A stretch of 30,477 nucleotides of DNA from Chara braunii (GCA_003427395.1 BFEA01000081.1:1515744-1546220); one strand, 5' to 3'. Positions 9,454 to 18,993 are shown, numbered from the stretch's first letter. Numbers and translations are program-made. Notes: generated from the sequence alone by a model not told the origin.

Positions 9454-9670
9454 GTTCGCTTTTCAACACACCTGCACTTCCTTCTTTACTCTTTATTCTC
9501 ATTTTCACCCTTCAGACTTTTTCTTTGAGGATGTTAGGGTGCAGGGTACAAACAAAGTAAAATGACAAAACTCTTCTTTGTTTAATTGCATTCTTCTTTC
9601 ACTGTCTTGCAGTGTTCGTGAAGGGCCTCCCGCTTTTGTACACTCTTTTCAGCGGACCTGCACCTTTTTG

Positions 9671-9998
9671 TTAAGGTGCAAGTAACCTTTGAGTAAGACC
9701 CTCACGACAGATAGGACAACTATCATGAGGATGCGGGCGATGGTAGCAACTTTCCCGCTGATCTATAGGACGAAGCTGATTCAGGCAAGCAACCTCGTCA
9801 CAGCAGGAGCTAGGACGGCTAGCATTAACCATGCCTCTGAAGCATGCACTGTAGAGGGCATGCCGGTTGCAGGCCATGACGATTGTGGGGCGCTCACCAT
9901 CACGGTCAAACCGCCAGTACCTTCGATCCATCCCTGCCGAGCCAGTCTGCGTCCATTGCCCGACCTTGTGGGAGACAAGGTCGAAAAAAGAGCTACAT
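9671..9998 (-). pseudogene. Cys/His-rich exon-like segment (RING-like pattern)
   Basis: On the minus strand an open frame runs from about 9998 to a TAA at 9671. Immediately upstream is a long pyrimidine tract ending in ctgaggcag, which resembles a splice acceptor, so this could be an exon. The peptide contains FDLVSHKVGQWTQTG, then MDRRYWRFDRDGER, then MACNRHALYSACF and later SCCDEVACLNQL and HPHDSCPICREGL. The spaced Cys and His residues and a terminal CPICR recall RING or related zinc-binding folds, though the spacing is not canonical. Its relation to the PLE remnant downstream is unknown. Confidence 0.35.
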
Positions 9999-10905
9999 CT
10001 GCCTCAGAAGGAAAACAAATAAAAGGAAAAAAAGGATTGCCGAGCTGCTGGGACCCTACAAACGGGAACAACGAGTACTGAAGTATTCCATTTAGAAAAC
10101 AAAACAAAAAAAAGGAAAAGAAGAACGAGGGCCTTGCCCCAACACTCACGATATGCGGGAAAGATGAAAAAAAATAAAATGGCAGTGTATCTTTCCATGT
10201 TCCAGCGGAAGAATCATTCTCTTTCCATATTTGGTGAGTAGTGTAACGAGGCCCCAAGTTCTGAAGTGACTTTACAGTTGGCAGCAACCGTCACTTCCGG
10301 TGCACCTGACAGGGGACCTCTATGCAGTACTCACCGATTGTGGAAAATGAGAATGCATCTTCCCCTTGAACAGGGAAAGATACACCACCACCTTTTTTTT
10401 GTTTTCAGCATGTTGTCGTCTGTGCAGTGAGGCCCATGATATGAGTTTGTCAGTATAGGCTGGCAGCGGCCGTCACTTTTGGCAGATCTGTCAGGGGGCC
10501 TCACTGTAGTACTCACCAAAATGAAATGATTTTTCCGCTAGAACATGGAAATAGGGCAATGACTATTGTTTCTTTTTTTTTTCCCCTGCCAAGACCTTTT
10601 TTTTCTTTTTTTCTTTTGCTACAGCCGTGAGTCGGGAATCAGCCGTCTTTCCTATGCACCATGACCACCTTTTTTTCTTTTCATATTTTTGCCTTATCTT
10701 CTCTTTTGGATTCCCGAACCTGTGCCAAACCTCCAAGGGCCATCTCTCGGCATGCTCAGAGGTGAGAAAAAAGGCTGGGCAAGTTACTGGCGGCTTTAGT
10801 GCACATTCGCTATAGCGCCCGCAGGCACGGATGGGGCATACTGCATCTGGATGTAGAGGATGTTCACAATCCGGATACAGGTGGCATCTCTGCAGACAGC
10901 GGGCC
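9999..10905. other. Non-coding stretch with intron-like tracts and a local duplication
   Basis: No gene recognised. A-rich and T-rich homopolymer tracts lie at about 10015-10180 and 10575-10680. Two copies of an 80-bp unit lie at about 10256-10335 and 10437-10517; both read ggca(g/c)...ccgtcactt...tgacaggggacctc or its variant, and end in gtactcacc. A related gctagaacatggaa piece follows the second copy and recurs in the 22197-22452 repeat. Confidence 0.6.
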
Positions 10906-11154
10906 CAAAAAATAATATGGTTGTAGTGATGTCGACAAAGTCAATGCTTTCCACAACCAAGTGTAACTGTGTCCGTGGCCGCACAAAGGAGGTCACATAG
11001 GGTTAGTGCAGCATGTGGGGTAATAAACACTGACGCAGGCACGGTGACAGACACGGAGGTACACACGGAGACAGACACAGAGACAGGCACGAAGAAAGTG
11101 CGGAGGCAGGCACAAAGACGGGTGCAGAGGCGGGCACAAAAATACACGAGGNAC

Positions 11155-11157
<3 letters not shown>
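10906..11157. repeat. Dispersed repeat with an acaggcac-type array, copy 2
   Basis: Closely matches 4112-4400: aaaaataatatggttgtagt, ccacaaccaagtgtaact and aggtcacatagggttagtgc, then the gacaggcac/gaggcaggcac array. It ends at a tacacgag motif followed by an ambiguous base at 11152 and then directly by the GA run of the truncated LTR. Confidence 0.88.

Positions 11158-11233
<76 letters not shown>
11158..11233. repeat. (GA)n microsatellite inside the 5' LTR
   Basis: About 76 bp of pure GA directly after the unrelated array repeat. The equivalent run in the 3' LTR is interrupted by the assembly gap. Confidence 0.98.
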
Positions 11234-11236
<3 letters not shown>

Positions 11237-11573
11237 TTACGACACGTGGGATTCGGACTCGGCATTGGACAGAGACGTTGGGAGGGACTACTTCGGATTG
11301 ATATCAGCGACATTTGGGTTGACGGCATGCTCATCTCCTCACCTTTTCTTCGTCTCTTCCCCCTCCTCATCTGTGTATGACTAGGCCTGGCACCTTCGTC
11401 CTTGTGTGCGGCGCCAGGCCATTCACACCATGTGATGGTGATGATACATGTCCAGTCTGCATTTCGACATTGATTGGGTCTGATCATTAGTATTCCAGTC
11501 TTCCGCTGCTATCTTGCTCTATCCGTGAGAGGTCGGTTCTTGGTTCTGGTCTGTACCATCTTGGTATGCGCCA
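11158..11573 (+). repeat. Truncated 5' LTR (R/U5 part only)
   Basis: From the GA run to cgcca at 11573 this aligns with 19214-19609. It carries a 20-bp segment near 11250 absent from the 3' copy and a few short indels. The U3, with its TATA box and enhancer region, is missing; the dispersed array repeat abuts the GA run instead. Without U3 there is no recognisable promoter upstream of the element. Confidence 0.88.
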
Positions 11574-11576
11574 GTT

Positions 11577-11588
11577 TGGTATTGGAGC
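11577..11588 (+). promoter_or_regulatory. Primer-binding site resembling the tRNA-iMet type
   Basis: tggtattggagc lies 3 nt after the LTR end and matches 10 of 12 positions of TGGTATCAGAGC, the common plant retrotransposon primer site complementary to initiator Met tRNA. A hairpin follows at once (gcagatc ... gatctgc, 11587-11611). The two mismatches fit an aged copy. Confidence 0.7.
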
Positions 11589-11628
11589 AGATCTCTCGAA
11601 AGAGGATCTGCCCGATCAAGAACCCACT

Positions 11629-11729
11629 TGATTGATTGATTGATTGATTGACTGATTGATTGATTTATTGATTGATTGACTGATTGATTGATCGATTGAT
11701 TTATTGATTGATTGACTGATTGATTGAGA
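11629..11729. repeat. (TTGA)n microsatellite in the element leader
   Basis: About 100 bp of ttga units with scattered gact, ttta and atcg variants that recur at similar spacing, suggesting a higher-order unit. It lies between the primer site and gag. Confidence 0.95.
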
Positions 11730-12533
11730 CTGATCAATAAAGTAGGCATTCGTAAAATTTCTGGAAAAAAAAAATTATGTTCTACTAAAATTGTCACCTT
11801 GATTAGCGCTAATTAACCCTCATCAAGATTAACAACCAATTGACGGATTAAAGTTTTTGAAATTCTTTTTCGTTTTTTTTTTTTTTTTCCCTGTCGCAAG
11901 TTCGAACTTTCGGCACTTGCAAATCCGATACTCTCGGAATTCCTAAAGTTTCGGCATTCCGCGATATCCGGGAATTCCAGGAATTTCGGTAATTTTGAAA
12001 ATTCCGGGCATTCTGCGAATTCCATGGGAACTGTGTCTAATCGGACTTAGGGTCAGTGTTTAGGAATTAGGTCATGGCAGATTTCGTTTTTTGAAAATCG
12101 TGATTTTTATCATTAAGTTATTTCGTCATTTTTCTTGGTCGGTACCCTTGGAAATCAAAGTAAATTATTCTGCGATTTTCAATGTGAAATTCTTCTTACG
12201 AATTCCGTTTTTTGAGAATCGGAATAATTTCGAGAAATTGTTTTCTGAAAATTTCCACGAATTTATACTCAAAATGTTGCGATTCTTTTTCCAATTCCGT
12301 TAGCGAGTGAGATTCGTTTTTTTCAGATTAACAAACATTTTTCAAAGTCCGAATTTTACCCTTTTTACTGCTCGTTATCTGGTAGATGCCTCCCTAATTC
12401 TCAAATCGACAAAAAAAAAAAGGGAGATTTTTTTTTGTTTTGTTTTTTCTGTTGATTAGTACTCGGGATTTGAAATTGCAGTCCGGTTGTTTGCCTGTCG
12501 GCATGTTTTCGTCCCACCCCCCTTTGTCCTAAG
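11730..12533. other. A/T-rich leader segment without a gene
   Basis: Clearly more A/T-rich than the flanking retrotransposon coding sequence. About 11930-12025 holds several gaattcc/attccgg-type short repeats. No credible ORF, LTR or terminal inverted repeat was seen. It may be untranslated leader or a later insertion. Confidence 0.5.
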
Positions 12534-12668
12534 GCAAGTGCCATGCCAGCAAGTGCCACATCAGCAATTGCCATGTCAGTGAGTGCCACGTCAGCAACTG
12601 CCACGTCAGCAAGTGTCACGTCAACAAGTTCCATCACCTTAGGGCCACGTCAGCCAGTATCACATCAG
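12534..12668. repeat. 15-bp minisatellite (gcaagtgccacgtca)
   Basis: About nine degenerate units, each ending in (a/c)(c/t)gtca or catca, just upstream of gag. The period is a multiple of three, so on either strand it translates as a five-residue repeat, but no start codon or frame links it to gag. Confidence 0.9.
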
Positions 12669-12796
12669 CCGACACAGTACAGCTAACCACCGCTTATGCT
12701 CCGACCATCGCAGAACGAGAAGGGCGGGCAGCTGCAGCAGAGCACCGATTACCCCTGCCCCTCCCCTCTACAACGGAGGCAAACGGCAACCCTACG

Positions 12797-13573
12797 ATGG
12801 ACAATGCCGCATCCGGCAGTCCACGCGAGCTGTGCAGCGCGAACCCCCTGGTCCCACAGGTCCAGCCGGTGGTTCCCACTGTGACACCTGCGGGAGCCGT
12901 TGACGCTATGCCAGTCCGCCAACAGGGTGAGACAATGACGGCCTTTATGGCCCGCCTGTCCTCCTACATACAGCAAGTACAAGAGGAACAGGGATGTGAG
13001 GCGGCAGCAGAAGCCGCACGCCTCAACGCCATTGCACATGATGCGGAGCAACGGCGCCGGCAGCACGCTGAAGCAGCTGCCAACCATAATCAAGCTCGAC
13101 GAGATGCGGCATCCGTCCTCATGCAGCAGGAAGCCGCTCATAGGGCCACACTCCAAGAATGGAATTTTGATTTGACAGAGACGCATAGGGAACCGACGGC
13201 GGAGGAACGGACCAAGTCAGGCCTCGCCAACATCGTGCACCAAGTCATCCTCACTTGCAACTGGCAACAAGTGGAGCTGGCTCGGTAGGAACATATCATT
13301 TCCGATTACGATGAGACTCTTATGAGTCTCCATGCCCGCCTTGAGGAACTGGAGAAGGAGGACGTTCCGCACAAGCACTTGGCATCCTCAAGCATTGATC
13401 CATCAATCCGCGAACTAGAGGAACGAACGGATCACCTGGTAGCACTCATTGGCAATCTGAACCACGTTCAACGGTCGACGACCATTAGTCAACAAATGGC
13501 CGCGGTACAAGCTGACCTGCGCCAGCTGCAGCAACAACCAACCGGGACCTGCAACAGCACGCCGCCCAGCTGA
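12797..13573 (+). pseudogene. Ty3 gag, N-terminal coiled-coil part
   Basis: One reading frame interrupted by a TAG at 13286-13288. The first 163 residues start Pro/Val-rich and pass into an Ala/Gln/Arg/Glu-rich helix (AARLNAIAHDAEQRRRQHAE) predicted to be a coiled coil. After the stop the same frame continues with another E/L/Q-rich segment (LHARLEELEKEDVPHKHL ... QQMAAVQADLRQLQQQ) ending at 13573. Gag forms the cytoplasmic particle packaging element RNA. The ATG at 12797 is the first in frame with a good continuation, but the true start could be upstream. Confidence 0.7.
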
Positions 13574-14480
13574 AGTTCAGCATCGAGAAGTTTGATGACT
13601 ACCACAAGGCGGACCCCATAACTTGGTGGCAGGGCTTCACCAACGAGCTCTCCATTCACTTAGTCGCGCCAAAGTCAAAGATCTCAGCCCTTTACCTTTG
13701 CAGCACCGGTGCCAGCCTAGTGTGGCTCAACCACCTGGCACAAACCGAAGACGTCGAGGTCACAAAAGTCTACACCAAGTTCACTTGGGAGGCTATGACA
13801 GAGAAATGGCGAAAGTGCTTCATCGTCGACGACGCTCAAGGCAAAGGCGTGGACCGGATCTTCACCATGCACCAAGGCAGCCAGCCATAACCGAGTGGCA
13901 TAAAATTGTGACTATCCCGAATCTGGATATTCCATTCGTGCATCTTCGTCGTGAATTCTTCTAGCGGTTGGTTGGCGCATTGAGGACGGCCCTTGGCACG
14001 ATCCTTGGTGAGCGCAGCTTGTACACGGACTTTGACCAGATTGACAAGGCCCGCGAAGTAATCCAATCCAATCGGTGGGCCGCCAACGAGCGGCGAACCC
14101 AACCGAATTTTGTGGAGAAGGGCAAGTGCCTACGGATGCAGGCACTCGCTGCTGTCGAATTCAATGGACAAGATGATGACCAGGCGCTGACTCATGGGTC
14201 TAGTGAAGGAGACGAAGTCAACGCCCTTCCGCCACGACGCAACAAGAAGAAGAAGGCGAAATCCGCGTCAACAACGAAAGTCGAACATCCGAATGCGCCA
14301 TGGAAGAAATCCAGCCTCGCGGAGGAGCAATACAAGCTTTGCCGAAAGTGGAATTGTTGCTACTGGTGCAACAGTCCCAAGCGCACAACGTTGCAGTGCC
14401 CCAACAAAGGCAAAGAAGACACTCGCCCACGACAAAGCTCGGGAAACAGAGCTTTGCGGTACTCCGCCGGACATGGTTAC
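13574..14480 (+). pseudogene. Ty3 gag, capsid-like domain and damaged zinc knuckle
   Basis: In the frame read as KFSIEKFDDYHKADPITWW, then ALYLCSTGASLVWLNHL and AMTEKWRKCF, the sequence fits the Ty3/gypsy capsid-like domain (W near a helix start, then a C-terminal helix before the nucleocapsid). A TAA after GSQP (about 13888) and frame changes near 13890 and 13960 break it; it resumes as FDQIDKAREVIQSNRW. The nucleocapsid motif CYWCNSPKRTTLQC has exact C-x2-C-x4-x-x4-C spacing, but Arg replaces the zinc-binding His. A Lys-rich patch (RRNKKKKAKS) precedes it. Confidence 0.75.
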
Positions 14481-15171
14481 CTTGCTAGCAACCTCCTCCA
14501 CGTCCGGGGAACATGCGTATGTCGCAAGTCTTCAGGAGAGTTACGAAGATTATGCTGTCCAGCTGGTCCCTCCGTTGGAATAACCTTTTTCACGTGCAAG
14601 AGTCATGCGTGCGCGACTTCATCACGATCGCCAAGTGAACCACAACATCCTCGCCGACACTACTCAGGGACTCGTCGGTATGTTCTAGACTCGAGGACCT
14701 CGACCCATTGACGCTGGAGGACTTCCAATGGATTCCTTTTCCCCAATGTGGTTCCTTGCCGAAGCCGCATTGCAACGCCCTAATGGTGGAACTACTCAAC
14801 TACTTGTACGCTGCAGTACCAACTCTGTTGATGGAAGACGGAGTAGCGGTTGTCGACCGCGAGTACGCCGTGGAATGGTATGACAACATCGTCGCACCGT
14901 TACTCTACGTCCGCATTCAGATTGCGAAGGCGACCTGCAGCGCCTTGATTGATTGTGGAGCTACTCGCAACTACATCAGGCAAGACTTCATGGCGTGCGC
15001 GCCAGCCTTGGGCCGCGTGTTCGAAGGAAGTCGCAGCCCACGCAAGTCACGTTGGCCGACGGTCGTACGCACAAGTCCATTGACCGGTGCGTTGACTCCG
15101 CCCGCTGTACTTCGCCCCACATGCACGCGAGGCCGTGTCCTTTGACATCTTGGACACAAAGTTCGACATGA
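14481..15171 (+). pseudogene. Ty3 aspartic protease (degenerate)
   Basis: The best frame (from 14708) carries IQIAKATCSALIDCGATRNY, where DCGA stands at the position of the retropepsin D-S/T-G-A catalytic triad. Cys in place of Ser/Thr may be a family variant or a mutation. Downstream, the frame shifts near 15010, and the continuation (VTLADGRTHKSID, then FDMI.GMSWL near 15165-15190) is split across frames. The protease would cut Gag-Pol into mature proteins. The linker from the zinc knuckle to the protease (VTLLATSSTSGEHAYVASLQ) is in yet another frame. Confidence 0.7.
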
Positions 15172-15174
15172 TTT

Positions 15175-15480
15175 TTGGGCATGTCGTGGCTGCGCAGCGA
15201 GGACCACTCGGTGAACTTCTACCGCCGCACCGTTCACGTTCGTGATCGGAACGGGTTACTTGTCCCATGTACGGTCCCCCCACCTCACCCTTCGATTGAC
15301 TGTCATGTGGTCTCCGCGGCAGGCATTCACAACTCCATCGCACGAAACAACGTGGAAGAAATGGGCATTTGCTTCTTGCACGTCCTCCTCCCTCCCGATG
15401 AGCCAGCGGCGGAACAGCCACCGGATCCACATATAGTAGAGCTTCTTGACTCCTATGGCGACATCTTCGAAGCCTCCCCG
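15175..15480 (+). pseudogene. Protease-RT linker, truncated before the RT start
   Basis: The frame reads GMSWLRSEDHSVNFYRRTVH and then VELLDSYGDIFEASP. In Ty3 elements this is normally followed by about 20-30 residues containing R.i.H.I.l..g..P before RT. Here DIFEASP joins almost directly to RGCMYRMSEEEL with a frame change at a cccgcgg, consistent with a deletion between short repeats. Confidence 0.65.
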
Positions 15481-16399
15481 CGGATGTATGTACCGCATGA
15501 GCGAGGAGGAACTCGGAGTGCTCCGAACGCAACTCGATGACCTCATTGCCAAGGGCTGGATTCGCCCTAGCTGCTCGCCCTACGGTGCACCTGTTCTCTT
15601 CGTCTGGAAGAAGAACAAGGAGCTGCGCTTATGCATCGACTATCGTAAGCTTAACGCTCAAACCATTAAGAATGCCAGCCCGCTCCCACGCATCGACGAT
15701 CTTCTCGAACACTTGGGCGGCGCCAAATACTTCTCCAAGTTGGACCTCAAGGCCGGTTACCACAAGCTCGAGATCCATCCAAGAGATCACTACAAAACCT
15801 TGTTCAAGACATGGTACGGGCACTTCGAGTGGGTCGTAATGCCATTCGGCCTCACGAATGCCACAACCACCTTCCAAGCGATAATGACAACGGAGTTTCG
15901 CGACATGTTGGACCGGTTCGTGCTCATCTACCTTGATGACATCTTGGTGTACAGCCGAACTTTGGAAGAGCACATGGCGCATCTACGAGCTGTTTCGGAC
16001 AGGCTACGTACCAAGTATAAGGCCAACCGAGCCAAGTGCGAATTCGCACAACAAGAGCTCGAGTACTTGGGCCACTTTGTGACGCCGCAAGGCATCCGTC
16101 CGCTCGCGGACAAGATCAAGGCCATCCAAGATTGGCCAGAGCCGACCAACACCTCGAAAGTTCCCACTTTTATGGGATTGGCCGGGTACTACCAACGCTT
16201 CATTGGCGGACATGCATGGATCGCCGCACCCTTGTCAAGATTGCAGTTTCCAAAGGTGCCCTTCCATTTCACCGACGAATTGAAGACGACATTGTTTCTC
16301 GCTCCCGTCTTGAGTATCTACGATCCCACCGTGCAGACGAGAGTGACTACGGACGTTTTCGACTACGAAATGCAATTTTGGAACAACACGACGGAGTAG
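15446..16399 (+). pseudogene. Ty3 reverse transcriptase
   Basis: The best-preserved part of the element: 317 codons open. RT motifs in order: WIRPSCSPYGAPVLFV (residues 38-53), LRLCIDYRKLNAQT (60-73), FSKLDLKAGYHKLEI with the first catalytic Asp at residue 100, VVMPFGLTNATTTFQ (130-144), and LIYLDDILVYS with YLDD at 162-165. Then comes KCEFAQQELEYLGHFVTPQG, the Ty3 thumb/connection motif, and GLAGYYQRFI. After PLSRLQ the connection to RNase H is shortened and the frame is lost near 16365, ending at 16399. The catalytic residues look intact, but the polyprotein cannot be made. Confidence 0.93.
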
Positions 16400-16690
16400 A
16401 TTGGCATTCGGTTGAGTGTTTCAGCCAAAAGGTGCCTCCCATCAACTCGGTTGATGATGCGCGGAAGGAGTTGCTTGCTTTCGTCACGGTACTCGAGCGT
16501 TGGCGACACTTCCTTCTCGGGCGTTGTTGGTTCACTTGGGCTACGGATAATAACCCACTGACCTACTACAAGACGCAAGACACGGTGAGCAGCACGATCA
16601 CTCGATGGATGTACTTCATCGACTAATTCGACTTCACACCGAAACACATTTCGGGCCTCTCCAACCGAGCCGTGGATGCTCTCTCGCGAA
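16360..16690 (+). pseudogene. Ty3 RNase H (frameshifted)
   Basis: The continuation of pol in a frame shifted by one base from RT. It reads AILEQHDGVDWHSVECFSQK, then ARKELLAFVTVLERWRHFLL, CWFTWATDNNPLTYY and PKHISGLSNRAVDALSRR. RNase H catalytic carboxylates are represented by TTD in the RT frame, E in RKELLAF, D in ATDNNPL and D in AVDALSRR. A TAA at 16624-16626 and a TGA after SRR break the frame. It would degrade the RNA strand of the RNA-DNA hybrid. Confidence 0.88.
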
Positions 16691-18014
16691 GATGAGATGT
16701 GCATTGTCTCACCACGCGTTCAGTTTCGATGATGCCCTCATCAACATTTTGTGCGAGCATACAAGTCCGATCCGAAATATGCCACGCTCTTACGAGCAAC
16801 TATCCTCGGATCTCCCGCCGGCCAACCATTATGGCGTTGTCGATGGCTACTTGTTTTTTCATTCACGAGGCAAGGACTTACTATGCGTCCCACACGGCCG
16901 TTGCTTACGGACTCGCCTCCTTGGCGAGTTCCACGACTCGCGACTCGCCGGCCACTTCGGAGTCAACCGTACCATCGCAAGACTTCGGCAATGACTCCGG
17001 TGGCCCGATCTCATTACCGACGGCACGCGGTATTGCGACTCTTGCGAAGTTTGCCGACGAAGAAAACCCCACGATCGCAACCTTTTCGGCGAGTTACGCT
17101 CGTTGCCTATCCTACGGGAACCCGACCTCTCCATTGCTATGGACGTCACCAGCCCGTTTCCTCGCGACCACTTCGGGCACAACGACATTCTCACCGTTGT
17201 TGACCGTTTGAGCAAGTACACACGATTTCTTCCCGGGAGGTACTACGTCACGACTCCCGAGCTTGCGCGACTCTTGCACACCGGATGGATTTGCGACCAT
17301 GGTGTTCCGGAAGACATCGTCAGCGACCGCAACACTCGTTTTATGTTGGCATTTTGGACTGCTCTCATGAAGGAGTTCGACACCGAGATGAAATTAAGTT
17401 CGGTCCGGCATCCACAAACGGACGGGCAAACGGAGCACGCACATCAAACCGCTCAAATGATGCTTTGCACGCTCATCCATCCGGATCAGAAGGATTGGGT
17501 TGACCGCCTCCCCGGCATCGAGTTCGCCTACAACACTTCGTTGCATCCGACGATCGGTGTGACTCCATTCGAGTTGCACCATGGTGGCCCGAAAGGCCGT
17601 ATCTTCACTGATCTTCCATTCCCTCAGACTGCCGACATCGACGCGGTTTGTTCTCCCGCCTCTGTTCAAAAGTATAGGGACTTGCTGGCTATAGCCCGCA
17701 CCAACATGCAAAAGGCTCAAGTCCGTATCCAACAGCAAGCTAATAGGCGTCGTGTGCCATGCCCTATCCGCGCCGGCGACCTTGTTTGGGTCTCCACGGA
17801 GGAGTTTGCGCTTGGACAAGACGCATCGTGCAAGCTACTTCCAAACTGGTTTGGACCATGGACCGTCACATCAGCCGCGGGTGATGAGCCTGATGGCTTT
17901 TCTTTTGTGATCGACATCCCGCCGCATCTGCCGGTCCACCCGGTCTTCCATGCCTCCAAGCTGGCCACGTATACACCAGCCAAGAGCGACGACTTCCCGG
18001 GCCGAAGATTGTAG
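16690..18014 (+). pseudogene. Ty3 integrase
   Basis: One frame with a single TGA at 16992-16994. Before the stop: FHDSRLAGHFGVNRTIARLR, the two zinc-binding His; after it: YCDSCEVCRRRK, the CxxC half. Catalytic DDE core: IAMDVTSPFP (first Asp), GVPEDIVSDRNTRF (second Asp), RHPQTDGQTEHAH (Glu of QTE). Later, FAYNTSLHPTIGVTPFEL is the usual post-core motif, and LLPNWFGPWTV matches the GPY/F module. HPVFHASKLATYTP ends the integrase proper before a TAG at 18012-18014. It would insert element cDNA into chromatin in the nucleus. Confidence 0.92.
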
Positions 18015-18285
18015 GACACTCCTTCCGTGGATGGTCACCAGGAAGTCGATCACGTCATCACGCATCGTAAGCACGACAACAAGCCAATGTAGTACAAGGT
18101 CACATTCAGGTGGTGCGATCGTGACGGCGCGAGATGGATTTCACGAGCAGCCTTGCAAGCCTCCGCACCACTTATCTATGCTGACTATGAGAAGAAACGG
18201 CTAGCCACAAAAGCTGCAAAGCCTCCCACCCGGACTTCGGTCCCTCCCTCAAACAGACAGCTTCACTCTCGTAGGTAAGCTTGGT
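18015..18285 (+). pseudogene. Chromodomain-like integrase tail
   Basis: In the integrase frame beyond the TAG at 18012-18014, the sequence reads HQEVDHVITHRKHDNKPM, a second TAG near 18090, then YKVTFRWCDRDGARWISRAA. The pattern (acidic/hydrophobic start, hxxHRK, YxVxFRW, W.s...L) fits the chromodomain or chromodomain-like module of chromoviral integrases, which directs insertion to particular chromatin. The aromatic cage is only partly visible, so histone binding cannot be judged. Both stops would remove it from the protein. Confidence 0.65.
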
Positions 18286-18290
18286 CTTTC

Positions 18291-18303
18291 AAGGAGGGGG
18301 GGG
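18291..18303 (+). promoter_or_regulatory. Polypurine tract
   Basis: aaggaggggggg and one further G directly abut the tgtggca start of the 3' LTR. This is the plus-strand DNA priming site of LTR retroelements and fixes the left LTR boundary at 18304. Confidence 0.88.
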
Positions 18304-18620
18304 TGTGGCATACTCGGTTCCACACGGGCCCAGCAGGGTCCGCCCAGGTAGGCTAGGGGTCCGTAGAGTGTAGGGTCTGTGTCGTTCCGACCCTCAGTAG
18401 GGTCCGCAGGGTCGGTAGGCCGATTTTTAGGCATGAGTAGGACCGGTACCAGTTAGAGGCCCTGTAGGCCTCGTTTTGGGCCCTGGCGCGCGTTTTGGCG
18501 CCAGACCCTGATTTTGAGTCCGCGTCGTTCCAGTAGGTGCTGGAGGCCCAGCCTCAGTTTGGGCGCCAAACTTTCGAGGCCCAACCTCAGTTTGGGCGCC
18601 AGGACTCAGCCGCTGAGGCC

Positions 18621-18646
18621 GACCCAGCGCTATATATAGCTGGGTC
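18621..18646 (+). promoter_or_regulatory. TATA box in the loop of an 8-bp palindrome (3' LTR)
   Basis: The arms gacccagc (18621-18628) and gctgggtc (18639-18646) are perfect reverse complements flanking tatata (18631 onward). It would be the LTR core promoter. The arms differ in sequence from those of the solo LTR, so the layout rather than the arm sequence is shared. Confidence 0.65.
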
Positions 18647-18898
18647 CAGCCTCAGTCCGGCATTCAGTAGAGGATTGAGTGGAGGCATACTTCAGGCGAC
18701 GACAGTACGGTAGTAGTCGACGATAGGACTAGTCTTCCAATGCTGGCCGCTGATAGAGGAGAGTATTGTAGGAAGGGAGAGATGGTGATGGCGGCCAGAG
18801 GACTTAACTGAGACTCACCAGCGTGGCCATCGCTCCAGCTTCGTGTTCAGCACGTCCGTTCCTGCATCAATGCACATGGTTCCGCAGGTCAGTATATG

Positions 18899-18900
<2 letters not shown>

Positions 18901-18988
<88 letters not shown>
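18901..18988. repeat. (GA)n microsatellite, left of the gap
   Basis: Pure GA run ending in ggtctt at the gap edge. Confidence 0.98.
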
Positions 18989-18990
<2 letters not shown>

Positions 18991-18993
18991 CTT

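Noticed and set aside
11158-11301. ORFs with RE or SL runs over the GA tract, and similar ORFs at 18815-19363 and 21542-21958
   Set aside because: Microsatellite translations, some running through N bases.
11519-11797. Minus-strand ORF rich in NQSI repeats
   Set aside because: Product of the TTGA tetranucleotide repeat in the retrotransposon leader.
13836-14164. Minus-strand ORFs over the chromovirus gag, and others over pol
   Set aside because: Shadows of the plus-strand gag-pol sequence; all domain motifs are on the plus strand.
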